Source: Planctomycetota bacterium
GTDB lineage: Bacteria; Planctomycetota; UBA8742; UBA2392
DNA: 64,000 bases
Reading direction: 5' to 3'
Assembly: GCA_016722065.1 (NCBI GenBank)
Contig: JADKGX010000001.1
Location: 2,232,001-2,296,000, forward strand
The notes beneath the pieces were generated by a model. That model searched no databases. It was not told the DNA's origin and worked only from the letters and a program-made list of their open reading frames with translations. Shown piece after piece: positions 23,648 through 32,393 of the stretch; positions within the stretch are counted from its first letter, which is position 1; the number at the start of each line of letters is the position of its first letter. The position numbers and the translations under genes were made by a program.

Positions 23648-23674
23648 AAGCAGTTTGAGTCAGCAAGCCCCATC

Positions 23675-24592
23675 ATGCCCAACCCCCGCATTGTTTCGCT
23701 GCTGCCTTCTGCCACGGAGATTGTCTGCGCGCTTGGATTTGCCGATGCCTTGGTCGCGCGCAGCCATGAATGCGACTTTCCTGCCGGGGTCGACAAGCTG
23801 CCAATCGCCAGCACCAGCAAGTTTCACCCCACCGGCACCAGCATCCAGATCCACAACAACGTCACCGAAATCCTGCGCAACGCACTTTCGGTCTATCGCA
23901 TCGACGAAGAAGTGCTGCGCGGCGTCGAACCCACACACATCATCACCCAGACCCAATGCGAGGTCTGCGCCGTCAGCGCCAAGGATGTCGAAGACGCGGT
24001 GTGCCGCGTGCTGCCGACCCGCCCGCAGATCGTGGCACTCGAGCCCAACTCGCTGACCGACGTGCTGCGCGACTTTCAGCGCGTGGCCTTCGCGCTGGGC
24101 ACACCCGAACGCGGCCGCGAACTGATCGCCCAAACCACCGCGCGACTTTGGAACATTGCCGAGCGTTCCAAGTTCCTGCCGCGCCCGCGCGTGGCCACCA
24201 TCGAATGGATCGAGCCGCTGATGGCCGCGGGCAACTGGGTGCCCACGCTGATTGAAATGGCCGGCGGCATCAACCTGCACGGCAAGGCCGACGAACATTC
24301 CCCATGGATGAAGTTTGAAGACCTGGTGGCCTCGCGACCGGAGGTGATTGTCGTGATGCCCTGCGGCTTTGACATGCAGCGCGCGGCCAGCGATCTTCCG
24401 GTCTTGACGCGTCAAGCTTGCTGGCGCGACCTGCCCGCCGTGCGCCATGAGCAGGTTTACGTGACCGACGGGCACCAGTTCTTCAACCGCCCCGGCCCAA
24501 GACTTGCCGAAAGCCTCGAAATCCTTGCCGAGATTCTGCACCCCCAGGAGTTCCAGTTCGGCCACGAAGGCAAGGGCTGGCAGCGCGCATGA
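23675..24592 (+). CDS. Cobalamin-binding BtuF-like protein without signal peptide
   Basis: A 305-residue protein of the periplasmic-binding (helical backbone) family. The start at 23675 (MPNPRIVSLLPSATEIVCALG) is the family N-terminus; the frame is open upstream only through a repeat element. SLLPSATEI, LVARSHECDFP, LEPNSLTDVLRDFQRVAFALG, ATIEWIEPLMAAGNWVPTLIEMAGG and ARPEVIVVMPCGFD-type segments match BtuF/FecB-like proteins annotated as cobalamin-binding. No signal peptide or lipobox is visible and no btuCD lies nearby, so it may act in the cytoplasm. The ligand is inferred from family. Confidence 0.78.
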   Translation: MPNPRIVSLLPSATEIVCALGFADALVARSHECDFPAGVDKLPIASTSKFHPTGTSIQIHNNVTEILRNALSVYRIDEEVLRGVEPTHIITQTQCEVCAVSAKDVEDAVCRVLPTRPQIVALEPNSLTDVLRDFQRVAFALGTPERGRELIAQTTARLWNIAERSKFLPRPRVATIEWIEPLMAAGNWVPTLIEMAGGINLHGKADEHSPWMKFEDLVASRPEVIVVMPCGFDMQRAASDLPVLTRQACWRDLPAVRHEQVYVTDGHQFFNRPGPRLAESLEILAEILHPQEFQFGHEGKGWQRA

Positions 24593-24718
24593 GCCCCGCG
24601 CGAGAGCGCGTGGGTCGCCCGTCGATTCTGGCGGGCGGAAGTGCTTGAAGCCGCATTCCACTGGTGCCCACGCAGCAACCGCGCCTCGTGACCCACGGCC
24701 TTCCGGCCGGGGCTCATG
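24588..24718. repeat. Nested inverted repeats between convergent genes
   Basis: Outer arms CATGAGCCCC (24588-24597) and GGGGCTCATG (24709-24718), inner arms CGTGGGTC (24609-24616) and GACCCACG (24690-24697). Small hairpins lie within (GCGCG-AGA-GCGCG-like, CGCCCG...CGGGCG, GGCC-TTCC-GGCC). It fills the gap between the cobalamin-binding gene and the DMT transporter gene. It could be a transcript-end structure or a decayed mobile repeat. Confidence 0.6.
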
Positions 24719-24737
24719 GTGAAAGTGAACGCCGTCC

Positions 24738-25712
24738 CTACAACGACTCTTCGATCAACAGGCGCAGGCCCAAGATGGTTACGCCCGCCACGGCCACAAC
24801 TGCACCAATCACCGCGCGCCAGGTCACCTTCTGCTTGTAGATGATCGCCACAATCGGGATCACCAGCACCGGCGACGTGCCCATGATTGTGGCCGCCACC
24901 GCTGTGTTTGCGTACTTCACGGCTACCAGGCTCAACGTCACGCCGATGAACGGCCCAAAGAATGCCCCGGCGCTGGTCTGGGCCAGCGCGGGCCGATTGC
25001 GCAACTTTTGCCAGGTCTGGCCCAGCGAGCCGCGCACCACTGCATAGCCCAGCAGGATCGCCGTGCCTGCCAGCATGCGCGTCAAAGTGCCCAGCACCGG
25101 GCTGATCGGCACCACTGTTGACGGGTCAACGCCTGCTATGTCGTTCATCAGGCCATCCGGGCTGGTCATGCCCATGCCGGCCTTGGAGAAGATCAATCCG
25201 CCGGCCTGACCGATTGCACCCAGCAGGCCCATCACGATGCCCAACGTGGCGCTGCCGTGGATTTCGCCCGGCTGGCCGCGTTCCAGGACCACCCACATGA
25301 CACCGCCCAGTGTAAGCAACATGCCGCACACGCCAATCCAGTTCAGTGACTCGCCCAGCATCGGAATCATCAGTATCGCCGCGCAGCCCGGCGCCAGTGC
25401 GCCCAGCAGCGATGCCCGCCGCGCCCCCAGAATCTGCAGGCTCGAAAAGCCGGCCGCGTCGCCCAGTGTCAGGCCAATCAGCCCCGACAAGCCCAACAAC
25501 ACAAGCTGGTTCAGGGGCACGGGTTGATAGACCTGCAAAACAGCACAGGCAATCGAAAGCAGCACACAGGCGATTACCAGACGGATCTGGTTGACGTGAT
25601 ACTGGCCGATACGCCGCGAGGCCGCACTGAAGAACAGCGCCGTGAACGCCCAGCAAACGGCGGTGCCCGATGCGGCCGCAATGCCAAGGGGTTCGTTCAG
25701 GCCTGCAGCCAT
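24738..25712 (-). CDS. DMT-superfamily (EamA) transporter
   Basis: A 324-residue membrane protein from ATG at 25712 (MAAGLNEPLGIAAASGTAVCW). About ten hydrophobic helices occur in two EamA repeats. Repeat one is about residues 10-145 (FTALFFSAASRRIGQYHVNQIRLVIACVLL, GDAAGFSSLQILGARRASLLGALAPGCAAIL). Repeat two is about 155-320 (FGPFIGVTLSLVAVKYANTAVAATIMGTSPVLVIPIVAIIYKQKVTWRAVIGA). The frame extends upstream to 26558, but that part overlaps the receiver gene on the other strand and does not look like protein. Substrate unknown; family members export amino acids or metabolites. Confidence 0.85.
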   Translation of the reverse strand: MAAGLNEPLGIAAASGTAVCWAFTALFFSAASRRIGQYHVNQIRLVIACVLLSIACAVLQVYQPVPLNQLVLLGLSGLIGLTLGDAAGFSSLQILGARRASLLGALAPGCAAILMIPMLGESLNWIGVCGMLLTLGGVMWVVLERGQPGEIHGSATLGIVMGLLGAIGQAGGLIFSKAGMGMTSPDGLMNDIAGVDPSTVVPISPVLGTLTRMLAGTAILLGYAVVRGSLGQTWQKLRNRPALAQTSAGAFFGPFIGVTLSLVAVKYANTAVAATIMGTSPVLVIPIVAIIYKQKVTWRAVIGAVVAVAGVTILGLRLLIEESL

Positions 25713-25802
25713 GACACGGCACAATGGATTGCCGGCTGCCGGCGTCAAGTGCGCCCCGGTTTCGCGCTCGCGTACCGGCCTTGGCCCTTGCATAGTCCGG
25801 CC

Positions 25803-26504
25803 ATGCGCAAGGAAGTGACACGCTTTCTTGAAGCCAACGACGGCCAGACTGCGGCGCGCTTCTTTACCGCGCTGGGGCTGGAGCTCAGCGTGCTCGCGCG
25901 CGTGGCCGTGCGCGATGGCGTGGTCGGGCCCAGCGCCTTTGCGGCCTACAATGAGATGCAGCACTGCTGCCTGGGTCAGGTCAACGCCATCATTCATGGC
26001 ATTGCCGACCTGTTTCCAGCCGATGCCAGCATGGCCATTCTGTACCACTACGCCGGCAAGGCCTGCGGCAAGCCAGATCTGGAAGGGGCGTTCCTGCGCG
26101 CCATGAAGCTGGCCCTGCACGGCATGGACCCGCGCCCCAGCAAAGACGAACGTCGCGTGTTGCTGGTTGACGACGACCCGGAACTGCGCACGCGCATTCA
26201 CCGCCTGCTTGGCGCCGAAGGACTGGTGGTGTTTGAGGCCGAAAACGGCCCCGAAGCCCTGGAAAAAGCCACCTGGGTGGAACCGCACCTGACAATCGTG
26301 GACTGGCGCATGCCGGTGATCAACGGGCCGGAGTTCATCAAGACGTTCAAGAACAGCCGCGAGGGCCGCAAGTCGAAAATCATCCTGATGATCGAGCGCG
26401 GGCTGACGCAGGTCGTAAACGGGCTGGGCAAGTCGGTCAACACCAAGATCAAGCGCCCGTTTACGGACGAGGAATTCGTCAAGAAGGTAAACGCGCTGGT
26501 TTAA
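25803..26504 (+). CDS. Receiver-domain protein with unknown N-terminal helical domain
   Basis: A 233-residue soluble protein from ATG at 25803 (MRKEVTRFLEANDGQTAARFF). Residues 1-110 are an all-helical domain of unknown family (LSVLARVAVRDGVVGPSAFAAYNEMQHCCLGQVNAIIHGIADLF). Residues 118-233 are a receiver: VLLVDDDPELRTR acidic triad, phospho-acceptor Asp in TIVDWRMPVINGPEFI, and Lys in KRPFTDEEF. The Thr/Ser normally found after strand 4 appears as Ile (IILMIERG), so the switch mechanism may be altered. No output domain follows. It is probably an adaptor. Confidence 0.78.
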   Translation: MRKEVTRFLEANDGQTAARFFTALGLELSVLARVAVRDGVVGPSAFAAYNEMQHCCLGQVNAIIHGIADLFPADASMAILYHYAGKACGKPDLEGAFLRAMKLALHGMDPRPSKDERRVLLVDDDPELRTRIHRLLGAEGLVVFEAENGPEALEKATWVEPHLTIVDWRMPVINGPEFIKTFKNSREGRKSKIILMIERGLTQVVNGLGKSVNTKIKRPFTDEEFVKKVNALV

Positions 26505-26509
26505 GGAGC

Positions 26510-26611
26510 GCAGGCCCCCGGCCTGCACCGGCTGTGGGCCCCTGGCCCACGGAATCACAGGCCAAAGCCGCGTGCGGGGCGCACGCGGCAGATGCAGCCG
26601 GGGGCGGCTGC
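26510..26611. repeat. Four hairpins in tandem between convergent genes
   Basis: GCAGGCC-CCC-GGCCTGC (26510-26526), GTGGGCC-CCT-GGCCCAC (26534-26550), GCCGCGTGC-GGGC-GCACGCGGC (26568-26589) and GCAGCCG-GGGG-CGGCTGC (26594-26611). All stems are perfect, 7-9 bp, with 3-4 base loops. The array occupies most of the gap between the receiver gene stop (26504) and the uvrB stop (26618). Confidence 0.75.
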
Positions 26612-26617
26612 GCTACG

Positions 26618-28807
26618 TCACTTTACGCCCAGTTCGATCCTTTGCAGTTCGCGGATTTCATCGCGCAGCAGTGCCGCCTGCTCAAAATCCAGGTTCTTGG
26701 CGGCCTCGTGCATTTCCTTCTCTAGCTTGCCGATCAACTTGGGCACTTCCGCACGGTTGATGCTGCGTTCTACGCCTTTGGGTGGCTCGGCGTGCTTTTC
26801 AGGGTAGCGCTCGGCCAGTTTGCCGTTGCGGGCCCCGGCCTTGTTGGCCGCGGCAATGGCCTTGCGTGTGCCGGCGCTGCGTTCTTCGAAACCGCCTGCT
26901 TGCTTGCGCTTGGCGCCGCCCTTGCCACCCTTCTTGTCGCCGGGGTAACGATAGTCGGTGTACTTGTCGTCTTCCTTATCCACGGTCACGTAGTCGGCCT
27001 CGAAGATGCTTTGCAGCACGTCGTCGATCTTGTTGATGATCGTGGTGGGCGTGATGTTGTTCTGTTTGTTGTATTCCTGCTGCAGGCGGCGGCGGCGATT
27101 GGTTTCGTCCATGCAGGTCTGCATGCTTTGCGTGACCTTGTCGCCATAGAAAATCACGCGCCCGTTCACGTTGCGCGCGGCGCGACCCACCATCTGGATC
27201 AGCGACCGGTGCGAACGCAGGTAACCCTCACGGTCGGCGTCCAGCACGCACAGCAAGCCGACTTCGGGCAGGTCCAGGCCTTCACGCAGCAGATTGATGC
27301 CCACCAGCACGTCAAAGGTGCCCTTGCGCAGGTCGCGCAGGATTTCCATGCGCTCCAGCGTGTCAATCTCGGCGTGCAGGTAACGCACCTTGACGTCCAT
27401 GCCGGAAAGGTAGTTCGACAATTCTTCAGCCATGCGTTTGGTCAGCGTGCACAACAGCACGCGCTCTCCGCGCGCGATGACCGGTTTGATTTCGTCCAGC
27501 ACGTCGTCGATCTGCCCCTTGGCTGGCTTGACAGTGATTTCGGGGTCGATCAAACCGGTGGGGCGCACGATCTGTTCGACTATCCGACCGGCGCAATGAT
27601 CCATTTCATAGGGCCCCGGCGTGGCGCTTACGTACAGCGTCTGGCGCTTGATTGATTCGAACTCGTCGAACTTCAGGGGCCGGTTGTCCATGGCACTGGG
27701 CAGGCGAAAGCCGAACTCGACCAGCGTTTCCTTGCGAGAACGGTCACCCTTGTACATGCCGCCAATCTGCGGCACGGTCACGTGGGACTCGTCAATCATG
27801 ACCAGCGCGTTCTGGGGCAGATAGCTCAGCAGTGTCGGCGGCGTGCTGCCCGGCGCGCGGCGTTCAAAGTGGCGCGAGTAGTTTTCAATGCCCTTGCATG
27901 CGCCAATTTCACGGATCAATTCGAGGTCATACTTCGTGCGCTGTTCCAGGCGCTGGGCTTCCAGCAGCTTGTTGCGTTGCTTGAAATCCGCCACGCAGGA
28001 GACCATCTCAGCCTCAATGTCCACCAGTGCGGCTTCGACCTTGTCCTTGGGCGTCACGTAGTGCGTGGCCGGGTAGATGGTGATTTTGTCGAGTTGCCCC
28101 AGCACTTCACCGGTCAGAGGGTCGATTTCCCAGATCGCCTGAAGGTCGTTGCCAAGAAACTCCAGCCGGATCAGCTTGCTGTCTTCATAAATCGGAAACA
28201 CGTCCAGCACTTCACCGCGCACGCGGTACGTTCCGCGCTGAACGTCAAAGTCATTGCGGGTGTACTGGATTTCAACCAGCTTGCGCACGGCGGCCTTGCG
28301 GTCCAGCGGCTGGCCTTTTTCGGCGTACAGCAGCGCACCCTGGTAGGCCTCGGGCGAGCCCAGGCCGAAAATGCAGCTCACGCTGGACACGATCAACACA
28401 TCCTGACGATCCAGCAGCGAACGCGTGGCCGAGTGGCGCAGCCGGTCGATGCGCTCGTTGATCATCGAGTCTTTCTCGATGTAGGTGTCGGTGCTGGGGA
28501 TGTACGACTCGGGCAGGTAGTAGTCGTAGTAGCTGACGAAGTACTCCACGGCGTTGTTTGGAAACAGCTTGCGGAACTCACTGAACAACTGGGCGGCCAG
28601 CGTCTTGTTGGGGGCCATCACAATCGTGGGCCGGTTCAGTTCGGCAATCACGCTGGCCATGGTGAACGTCTTGCCCGAGCCGGTGACGCCCAACAGGGTC
28701 TGAAACGGAGCGCCCTCGCGAAAACCGCGCGCCAGGCCGGCAATCGCAGCCGGCTGGTCGCCGGCCGGCTTGTTGCTGGAAACAAGTTCAAAGGCTTTCT
28801 GCGGCAT
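26618..28807 (-). CDS. uvrB: UvrABC system subunit B
   Basis: A 729-residue nucleotide excision repair helicase-like protein that verifies DNA damage with UvrA and recruits UvrC. The start at 28807 (MPQKAFELVSSNKPAGDQP) gives the family N-terminus; an ATG four codons earlier is possible. Motifs: Walker A LLGVTGSGKTFT near residue 35; the beta-hairpin YYDYYLPESYIPSTDTYIEKD near 90; MIDESHVTVPQIGGMY; LYVSATPGPYEM; GINLLREGLDLPEV; and QMVGRAARN. The UVR motif at the end (VPKLIGKLEKEMHEAAKNLDFEQAALLRDEI) binds UvrC. A Lys/Gly/Ala-rich insertion of about 60 residues precedes the UVR motif and is longer than in E. coli. Confidence 0.97.
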   Translation of the reverse strand: MPQKAFELVSSNKPAGDQPAAIAGLARGFREGAPFQTLLGVTGSGKTFTMASVIAELNRPTIVMAPNKTLAAQLFSEFRKLFPNNAVEYFVSYYDYYLPESYIPSTDTYIEKDSMINERIDRLRHSATRSLLDRQDVLIVSSVSCIFGLGSPEAYQGALLYAEKGQPLDRKAAVRKLVEIQYTRNDFDVQRGTYRVRGEVLDVFPIYEDSKLIRLEFLGNDLQAIWEIDPLTGEVLGQLDKITIYPATHYVTPKDKVEAALVDIEAEMVSCVADFKQRNKLLEAQRLEQRTKYDLELIREIGACKGIENYSRHFERRAPGSTPPTLLSYLPQNALVMIDESHVTVPQIGGMYKGDRSRKETLVEFGFRLPSAMDNRPLKFDEFESIKRQTLYVSATPGPYEMDHCAGRIVEQIVRPTGLIDPEITVKPAKGQIDDVLDEIKPVIARGERVLLCTLTKRMAEELSNYLSGMDVKVRYLHAEIDTLERMEILRDLRKGTFDVLVGINLLREGLDLPEVGLLCVLDADREGYLRSHRSLIQMVGRAARNVNGRVIFYGDKVTQSMQTCMDETNRRRRLQQEYNKQNNITPTTIINKIDDVLQSIFEADYVTVDKEDDKYTDYRYPGDKKGGKGGAKRKQAGGFEERSAGTRKAIAAANKAGARNGKLAERYPEKHAEPPKGVERSINRAEVPKLIGKLEKEMHEAAKNLDFEQAALLRDEIRELQRIELGVK

Positions 28808-28901
28808 GTGTGGAAGCATAGCACGGGTGGCGACATGGCAAGCAGACGTCGCGCCGGTTCCCTGTGCGCTTTGGCGGATCAAGCCTGCTAGACTGGGCGC
28901 C

Positions 28902-30071
28902 ATGAAGCGGCTGATCCTTACGCTGTTTGCCCTGTGGCTTTGGTCTGCAACAGCAGTTGCCAAGGACGAACCCATTGTCATTGAAGTGCCCAACGCCAGC
29001 GCCCAAGCCACGGCCCTGCGTGTGATCGAACACCCGTTGGACGCGCTGACGGGCGACTTTGCGGTAAAGGGCCCCGACGGCAAAGAAGTTCCGGCGGCCT
29101 ACGATGCCAAGGCCAAACTGCTGCGGTTTCTTGGTCGGGTTCCGGCCGGTGGTGGCAAATTCACGCTGAACAAGGGCACAAAGTCATCGGCCAAACTTCC
29201 GGCCTGGAAGAAGCCCAAGGTCAAGCAGGAAAAGCTGAAGATAGAAAATGAAACCATCGACTGGGCTAGCACCAGCCTGGACAACGGGCTGGTCAGTGCA
29301 ACGGTGCAGCCCGTCAAGTCGTTGCCGGGCCGCCTGGAAATCAAGGCACTGAAGGGCGACTACGCGTTTTCTCTTTCGCCGCTGGGGTCCAGCGTGGGCT
29401 GCGTGGAAACCGAGGCAGAAGGCAAGAAGGTTGACGACGACTACAGCAAAGGCGTCAAGAGTTCGCCGGAGCTGTTCAAGTTGATTCCGTGCATTCCTGT
29501 GGCCATCACGATTGCCGAGCCCGACCCATTTCGGCGCGTGATCAAGGTGACCTGCTTTGTGTACGCGCGCAAGAATGAGGGTGTGGTGCCCAAGCTGTTT
29601 GATTTTGTCGGCTACGACGTGCAACTGACCTGGAACAGCCCGGTTGTGACGATCACCAGCACGCGCAAGCAGACGAAATCCTACTACAACCACAACGGCG
29701 TAGATTTGAACGAGATCTTCATTGACCAGTTGCCCATCGGCTATCAGGCCGATGACGGTGAAATGGCCGACACAAAGCTGGCCCCGGGTGGCGATGTGCT
29801 GGCCCTGAAGTTTGATCGGGCCATGCTGATTCGCGACAAAACGGGCAGCACTGTAGTGATGCAGCCTGATTTCAAGCGACTGTCGATCTACAAAGCCTGC
29901 GTGGTGCTGGCCAGCGACCGCATCATGACGATCCAAAGCCAAAGCTGGCATGAGGGCTGGAAGCCCATTGAAATCAAGGCCGGCGACTACGTAGACACTA
30001 TGACGCTGGCCTGCGACGTGGGTGCCGAGGCAAAGACGCTCAAGGACTGGACGGTCGAACTGCTGCCGTAG
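28902..30071 (+). CDS. Secreted protein of unknown function
   Basis: A 389-residue protein from ATG at 28902 with a signal peptide (MKRLILTLFALWLWSATAVAK). The mature part is beta-rich: an N-terminal domain (residues 22-115, LRVIEHPLDALTGDFAVKGPDGKEVPAAY) and a larger domain with LEIKALKGDYAFSLSPLGSSVGCV, VVTITSTRKQTKSYYNHNGVDLNEI, and a final WHEGWKPIEIKAGDYVDTMTLACDVG. This recalls carbohydrate-binding or galactose-mutarotase-like beta-sandwich folds, but I cannot assign a family. It diverges from uvrB, with 94 bases between them. Confidence 0.65.
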   Translation: MKRLILTLFALWLWSATAVAKDEPIVIEVPNASAQATALRVIEHPLDALTGDFAVKGPDGKEVPAAYDAKAKLLRFLGRVPAGGGKFTLNKGTKSSAKLPAWKKPKVKQEKLKIENETIDWASTSLDNGLVSATVQPVKSLPGRLEIKALKGDYAFSLSPLGSSVGCVETEAEGKKVDDDYSKGVKSSPELFKLIPCIPVAITIAEPDPFRRVIKVTCFVYARKNEGVVPKLFDFVGYDVQLTWNSPVVTITSTRKQTKSYYNHNGVDLNEIFIDQLPIGYQADDGEMADTKLAPGGDVLALKFDRAMLIRDKTGSTVVMQPDFKRLSIYKACVVLASDRIMTIQSQSWHEGWKPIEIKAGDYVDTMTLACDVGAEAKTLKDWTVELLP

Positions 30072-30205
30072 CGCCCGGAATCAGCCCGGAGCGGAAGCGA
30101 CGGGGTAGTCGGGAGCGCGTCACCATCCGACGAAAGGCGGCGGTGCATTCTTGCCCCCGGCCCTTGCGTGCGTAGCCTGAGAGTGTTCCCAACCCGGAGA
30201 TTCCC

Positions 30206-31252
30206 ATGCGCAAGCTTGTGGCAGGCGTAATTGTTGCAGCTTTGGCGCTGTTGATTGCCGCACTGCCAAGCACCGACCACGCCCAACAGGTCGTGGCCAT
30301 CCCAACCGGCGAGGCCCTGCAAGCCAAGGCCGAGAAACTCCGCGACGCTTTTCTAAAGGGCAAGCCAGAGGACATTCCAGTGCTTTTCGCGCCCTGGATG
30401 CAGGGACGCTTTCAGCTGCTTCACGCCGAGATGCCTGCCGAGTACGCGAAAATGACGGCAGAGGACAAGGCGTCGTTCTCCAAGGCCTGGAAGAACCGCG
30501 CGTCAGACGATGGAGGCATGGTCGGCGATCCCGACCCGTCGGACATGCTCAAGATTGTCGAGATAGACGACTTCCTGAAGTTGTCGGTGGCGCAGGTCCT
30601 TGCCATGCAGTTGGGATACTACCGTGTTCACGGTGGAGCGGCGACTCTGGATCGATTGGACGCCAAGTGGTTTCTGGTGGACCGCAGCATGGGGTTTGAG
30701 CAATACGAAGAGAAAGTTGGCAAAGAGTCGCACTGGCTGAGCCGCACGCGCGGCCGCGTTACGTTTATGACGCCGGGCAGCCGCGACGGCTTCTTCGTGA
30801 CCTGCGTGGCCGAGAGTGCGGAATGGCAGGTCGTGGATTTCGAGTACCGGCTCGGCCCTGAGACCAACTCGGTCAGCAAGGGCATGCAGAATCAGCGCTG
30901 GGACAAACTCGGCAAGGGCGGGCTGTTCAGCGCCGCCCGACGCGCGGAAGGCGAGCAGATGTTGGGCTCGTTAAAGGGCCAGGCCCGTGTGTCGTTTGCC
31001 AAGACCGGCGCCGCCCCCGCAACCCTGACTGCCGCGGGCGTTGCGGCAGGCGAGCGGCAGGGAAAGTACTTCAAGGTTCGTGACAAAGTGGCAAGCCAAC
31101 GTGAGTCCGGAAAGCTGATGTGCGAACCGGTGGCAGCGGACAGTGAAGACGGCTACTGCGTGCTCAAGTTCAAGTGGGCCGGCGGCGAAGGGACCTTCAC
31201 ATGGTACGAAACGCTGGAAGGCCTCTACGCCGCGCACCCGGAGTTCAAGTAG
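30206..31252 (+). CDS. Secreted protein of unknown function
   Basis: A 348-residue protein with GGAG ahead of the ATG and a signal peptide (MRKLVAGVIVAALALLIAALPSTDHA). Residues 35-125 are helical (ALQAKAEKLRDAFLKGKPEDIPVLFAPWMQ). Two apparently repeated segments have the form '...REGK/GDGYCVL...F' (TPGSRDGFFVTCVAESAEWQVVDFEYRL near 195 and AADSEDGYCVLKFKWAGGEGTFTWYETLEGL near 315). Thus the second half may be a pair of beta domains. No known family. It follows the previous secreted gene after 134 bases. Confidence 0.65.
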   Translation: MRKLVAGVIVAALALLIAALPSTDHAQQVVAIPTGEALQAKAEKLRDAFLKGKPEDIPVLFAPWMQGRFQLLHAEMPAEYAKMTAEDKASFSKAWKNRASDDGGMVGDPDPSDMLKIVEIDDFLKLSVAQVLAMQLGYYRVHGGAATLDRLDAKWFLVDRSMGFEQYEEKVGKESHWLSRTRGRVTFMTPGSRDGFFVTCVAESAEWQVVDFEYRLGPETNSVSKGMQNQRWDKLGKGGLFSAARRAEGEQMLGSLKGQARVSFAKTGAAPATLTAAGVAAGERQGKYFKVRDKVASQRESGKLMCEPVAADSEDGYCVLKFKWAGGEGTFTWYETLEGLYAAHPEFK

Positions 31253-31382
31253 CTTGGCGTGGAAGCGATGCCGAGCCTGGCGGTTTCATCGGTTGCGGTA
31301 CTGCGGTTGCACACAGAGAAGAGGAACATCGGCGGAGAACGGGGCGATTCTCCCTAACTCCGTTACCCTGTGAACTACCGTA

Positions 31383-31400
31383 GGCGCCCAAACGGGCGCC
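31383..31400. terminator. Hairpin between convergent genes
   Basis: GGCGCCC-AAAC-GGGCGCC in the gap between the secreted-protein stop (31252) and the cytochrome gene stop (31424). There is no T-run, so it is either a weak terminator or another of the palindromic intergenic elements. Confidence 0.45.
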
Positions 31401-31423
31401 GCGATTGATTCGGCCCACGTCTG

Positions 31424-31960
31424 CTAGTCCTCGTACTTGTCGTGGCAGCTTTTGCACGAAACGCCGACCTTGTCTTTTTCCTTTTCGGCGTCGTCCCATT
31501 TGCCGTCTTTGGCGGCCTTGGCCAGGGCTTCGGCGGCCTTTTTCAGGTCTTCGGCCCAGCCCTTGAAGTCCTTCTGGTCGCGCATTTTCTGGCCCTTGGT
31601 CTCGCCTTCTTTGACGTCAAGGTCAGACTTGACGATCTTTTCGGCGTGCTTGGCCAGGTCGTTGGCTGCGGTTTCTGTTTCGGCGCCGCGCTTGGATTTC
31701 AAGGATGCGCGCATCTTGCCGTTGGTGGCTTTGATGTCTTTCATCAAGCGCTCAAAAGCGTCCTTGTTGAGCCATTCTTCCTTCTTGGGCTCTTCTTTGG
31801 GCTCTTCTTTAGGCGGGTCTTTGGGCTCTTCCTTAGGTGGTTCTTCCTTCTTGACGTCTGGCTTGGGTGCAGGCGGCTTGTCCTGGCCCATGACCTGCGA
31901 AAAGGCGCCAAGCGCCAGGGTCAAAACAAGGCAAGTCGCTGCGACAGTGCGGTAATGCAT
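31424..31960 (-). CDS. c'-like cytochrome with proline/glutamate-rich linker
   Basis: A 178-residue exported protein. The signal peptide is MHYRTVAATCLVLTLALGAFSQ. Residues 28-62 are a repetitive Lys/Pro/Glu linker (PPKEEPKDPPKEEPKEEPKKEEW). Residues 65-165 form helices typical of a four-helix cytochrome. The heme-binding CKSCH sits only six residues before the C-terminus (VGVSCKSCHDKYED), the placement seen in cytochrome c' and related class II cytochromes. Likely a periplasmic electron carrier or gas-binding protein, attached through the flexible linker. No neighbouring respiratory genes. Confidence 0.82.
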   Translation of the reverse strand: MHYRTVAATCLVLTLALGAFSQVMGQDKPPAPKPDVKKEEPPKEEPKDPPKEEPKEEPKKEEWLNKDAFERLMKDIKATNGKMRASLKSKRGAETETAANDLAKHAEKIVKSDLDVKEGETKGQKMRDQKDFKGWAEDLKKAAEALAKAAKDGKWDDAEKEKDKVGVSCKSCHDKYED

Positions 31961-32102
31961 GGATGCCCTCAGATTGATAAGATGTTGGTCCCCAAGGTAC
32001 TATAACGCACGACAACGACGCTGGTAGCGTGAAATCTATCGCGCAGGCTGCGCGTTTGGACGTAGACTGGCCTACCGCCGCCCCCAAGCCACCAGGAACA
32101 AC

Positions 32103-32393
32103 ATGGCGCAAAAGTCATCCAAGGTTGAAGGCAAAGACGAGTTCTCGCCCGGCATGGTTACGCGCATCTTTGATCGCGTACGGCAAGTCAAAATGAAGTT
32201 CCCGGAACTGGCCCGGCGCGTGGACAGCCAGGAAGCCAAGATTCGCGACTGCATGATGACGATTCGTGACACGCTGGATGACTTTCCTACCGAAGAGCGC
32301 GAGTTGATTACCGTGCTGGTCATCAACGGCATCCACAAGATGTGCGACGAGATTCTGATTGACGAGCCTGAGGACGAAGGCGCGGATGTCTAG
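32103..32393 (+). CDS. Small acidic protein upstream of a Ser/Thr kinase
   Basis: A 96-residue soluble protein, with AGGA ahead of ATG 32103. Helical and charged (FDRVRQVKMKFPELARRVDSQEAKIRDCMMTIRDTLDDFP), ending EDEGADV. No known family. Its stop overlaps the kinase start by eight bases, so translation is coupled and a role in kinase regulation or as substrate is plausible. That is inferred from position only. Confidence 0.7.
   Translation: MAQKSSKVEGKDEFSPGMVTRIFDRVRQVKMKFPELARRVDSQEAKIRDCMMTIRDTLDDFPTEERELITVLVINGIHKMCDEILIDEPEDEGADV

Noticed and set aside
25713..26558. N-terminal extension of the DMT transporter frame
   Set aside because: It overlaps the receiver gene on the opposite strand; transporter similarity begins only at the ATG at 25712.
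28808..29083. Upstream extension of uvrB
   Set aside because: UvrB homology begins at the MPQKAF start; the extension covers the divergent promoter and start of the secreted protein gene.
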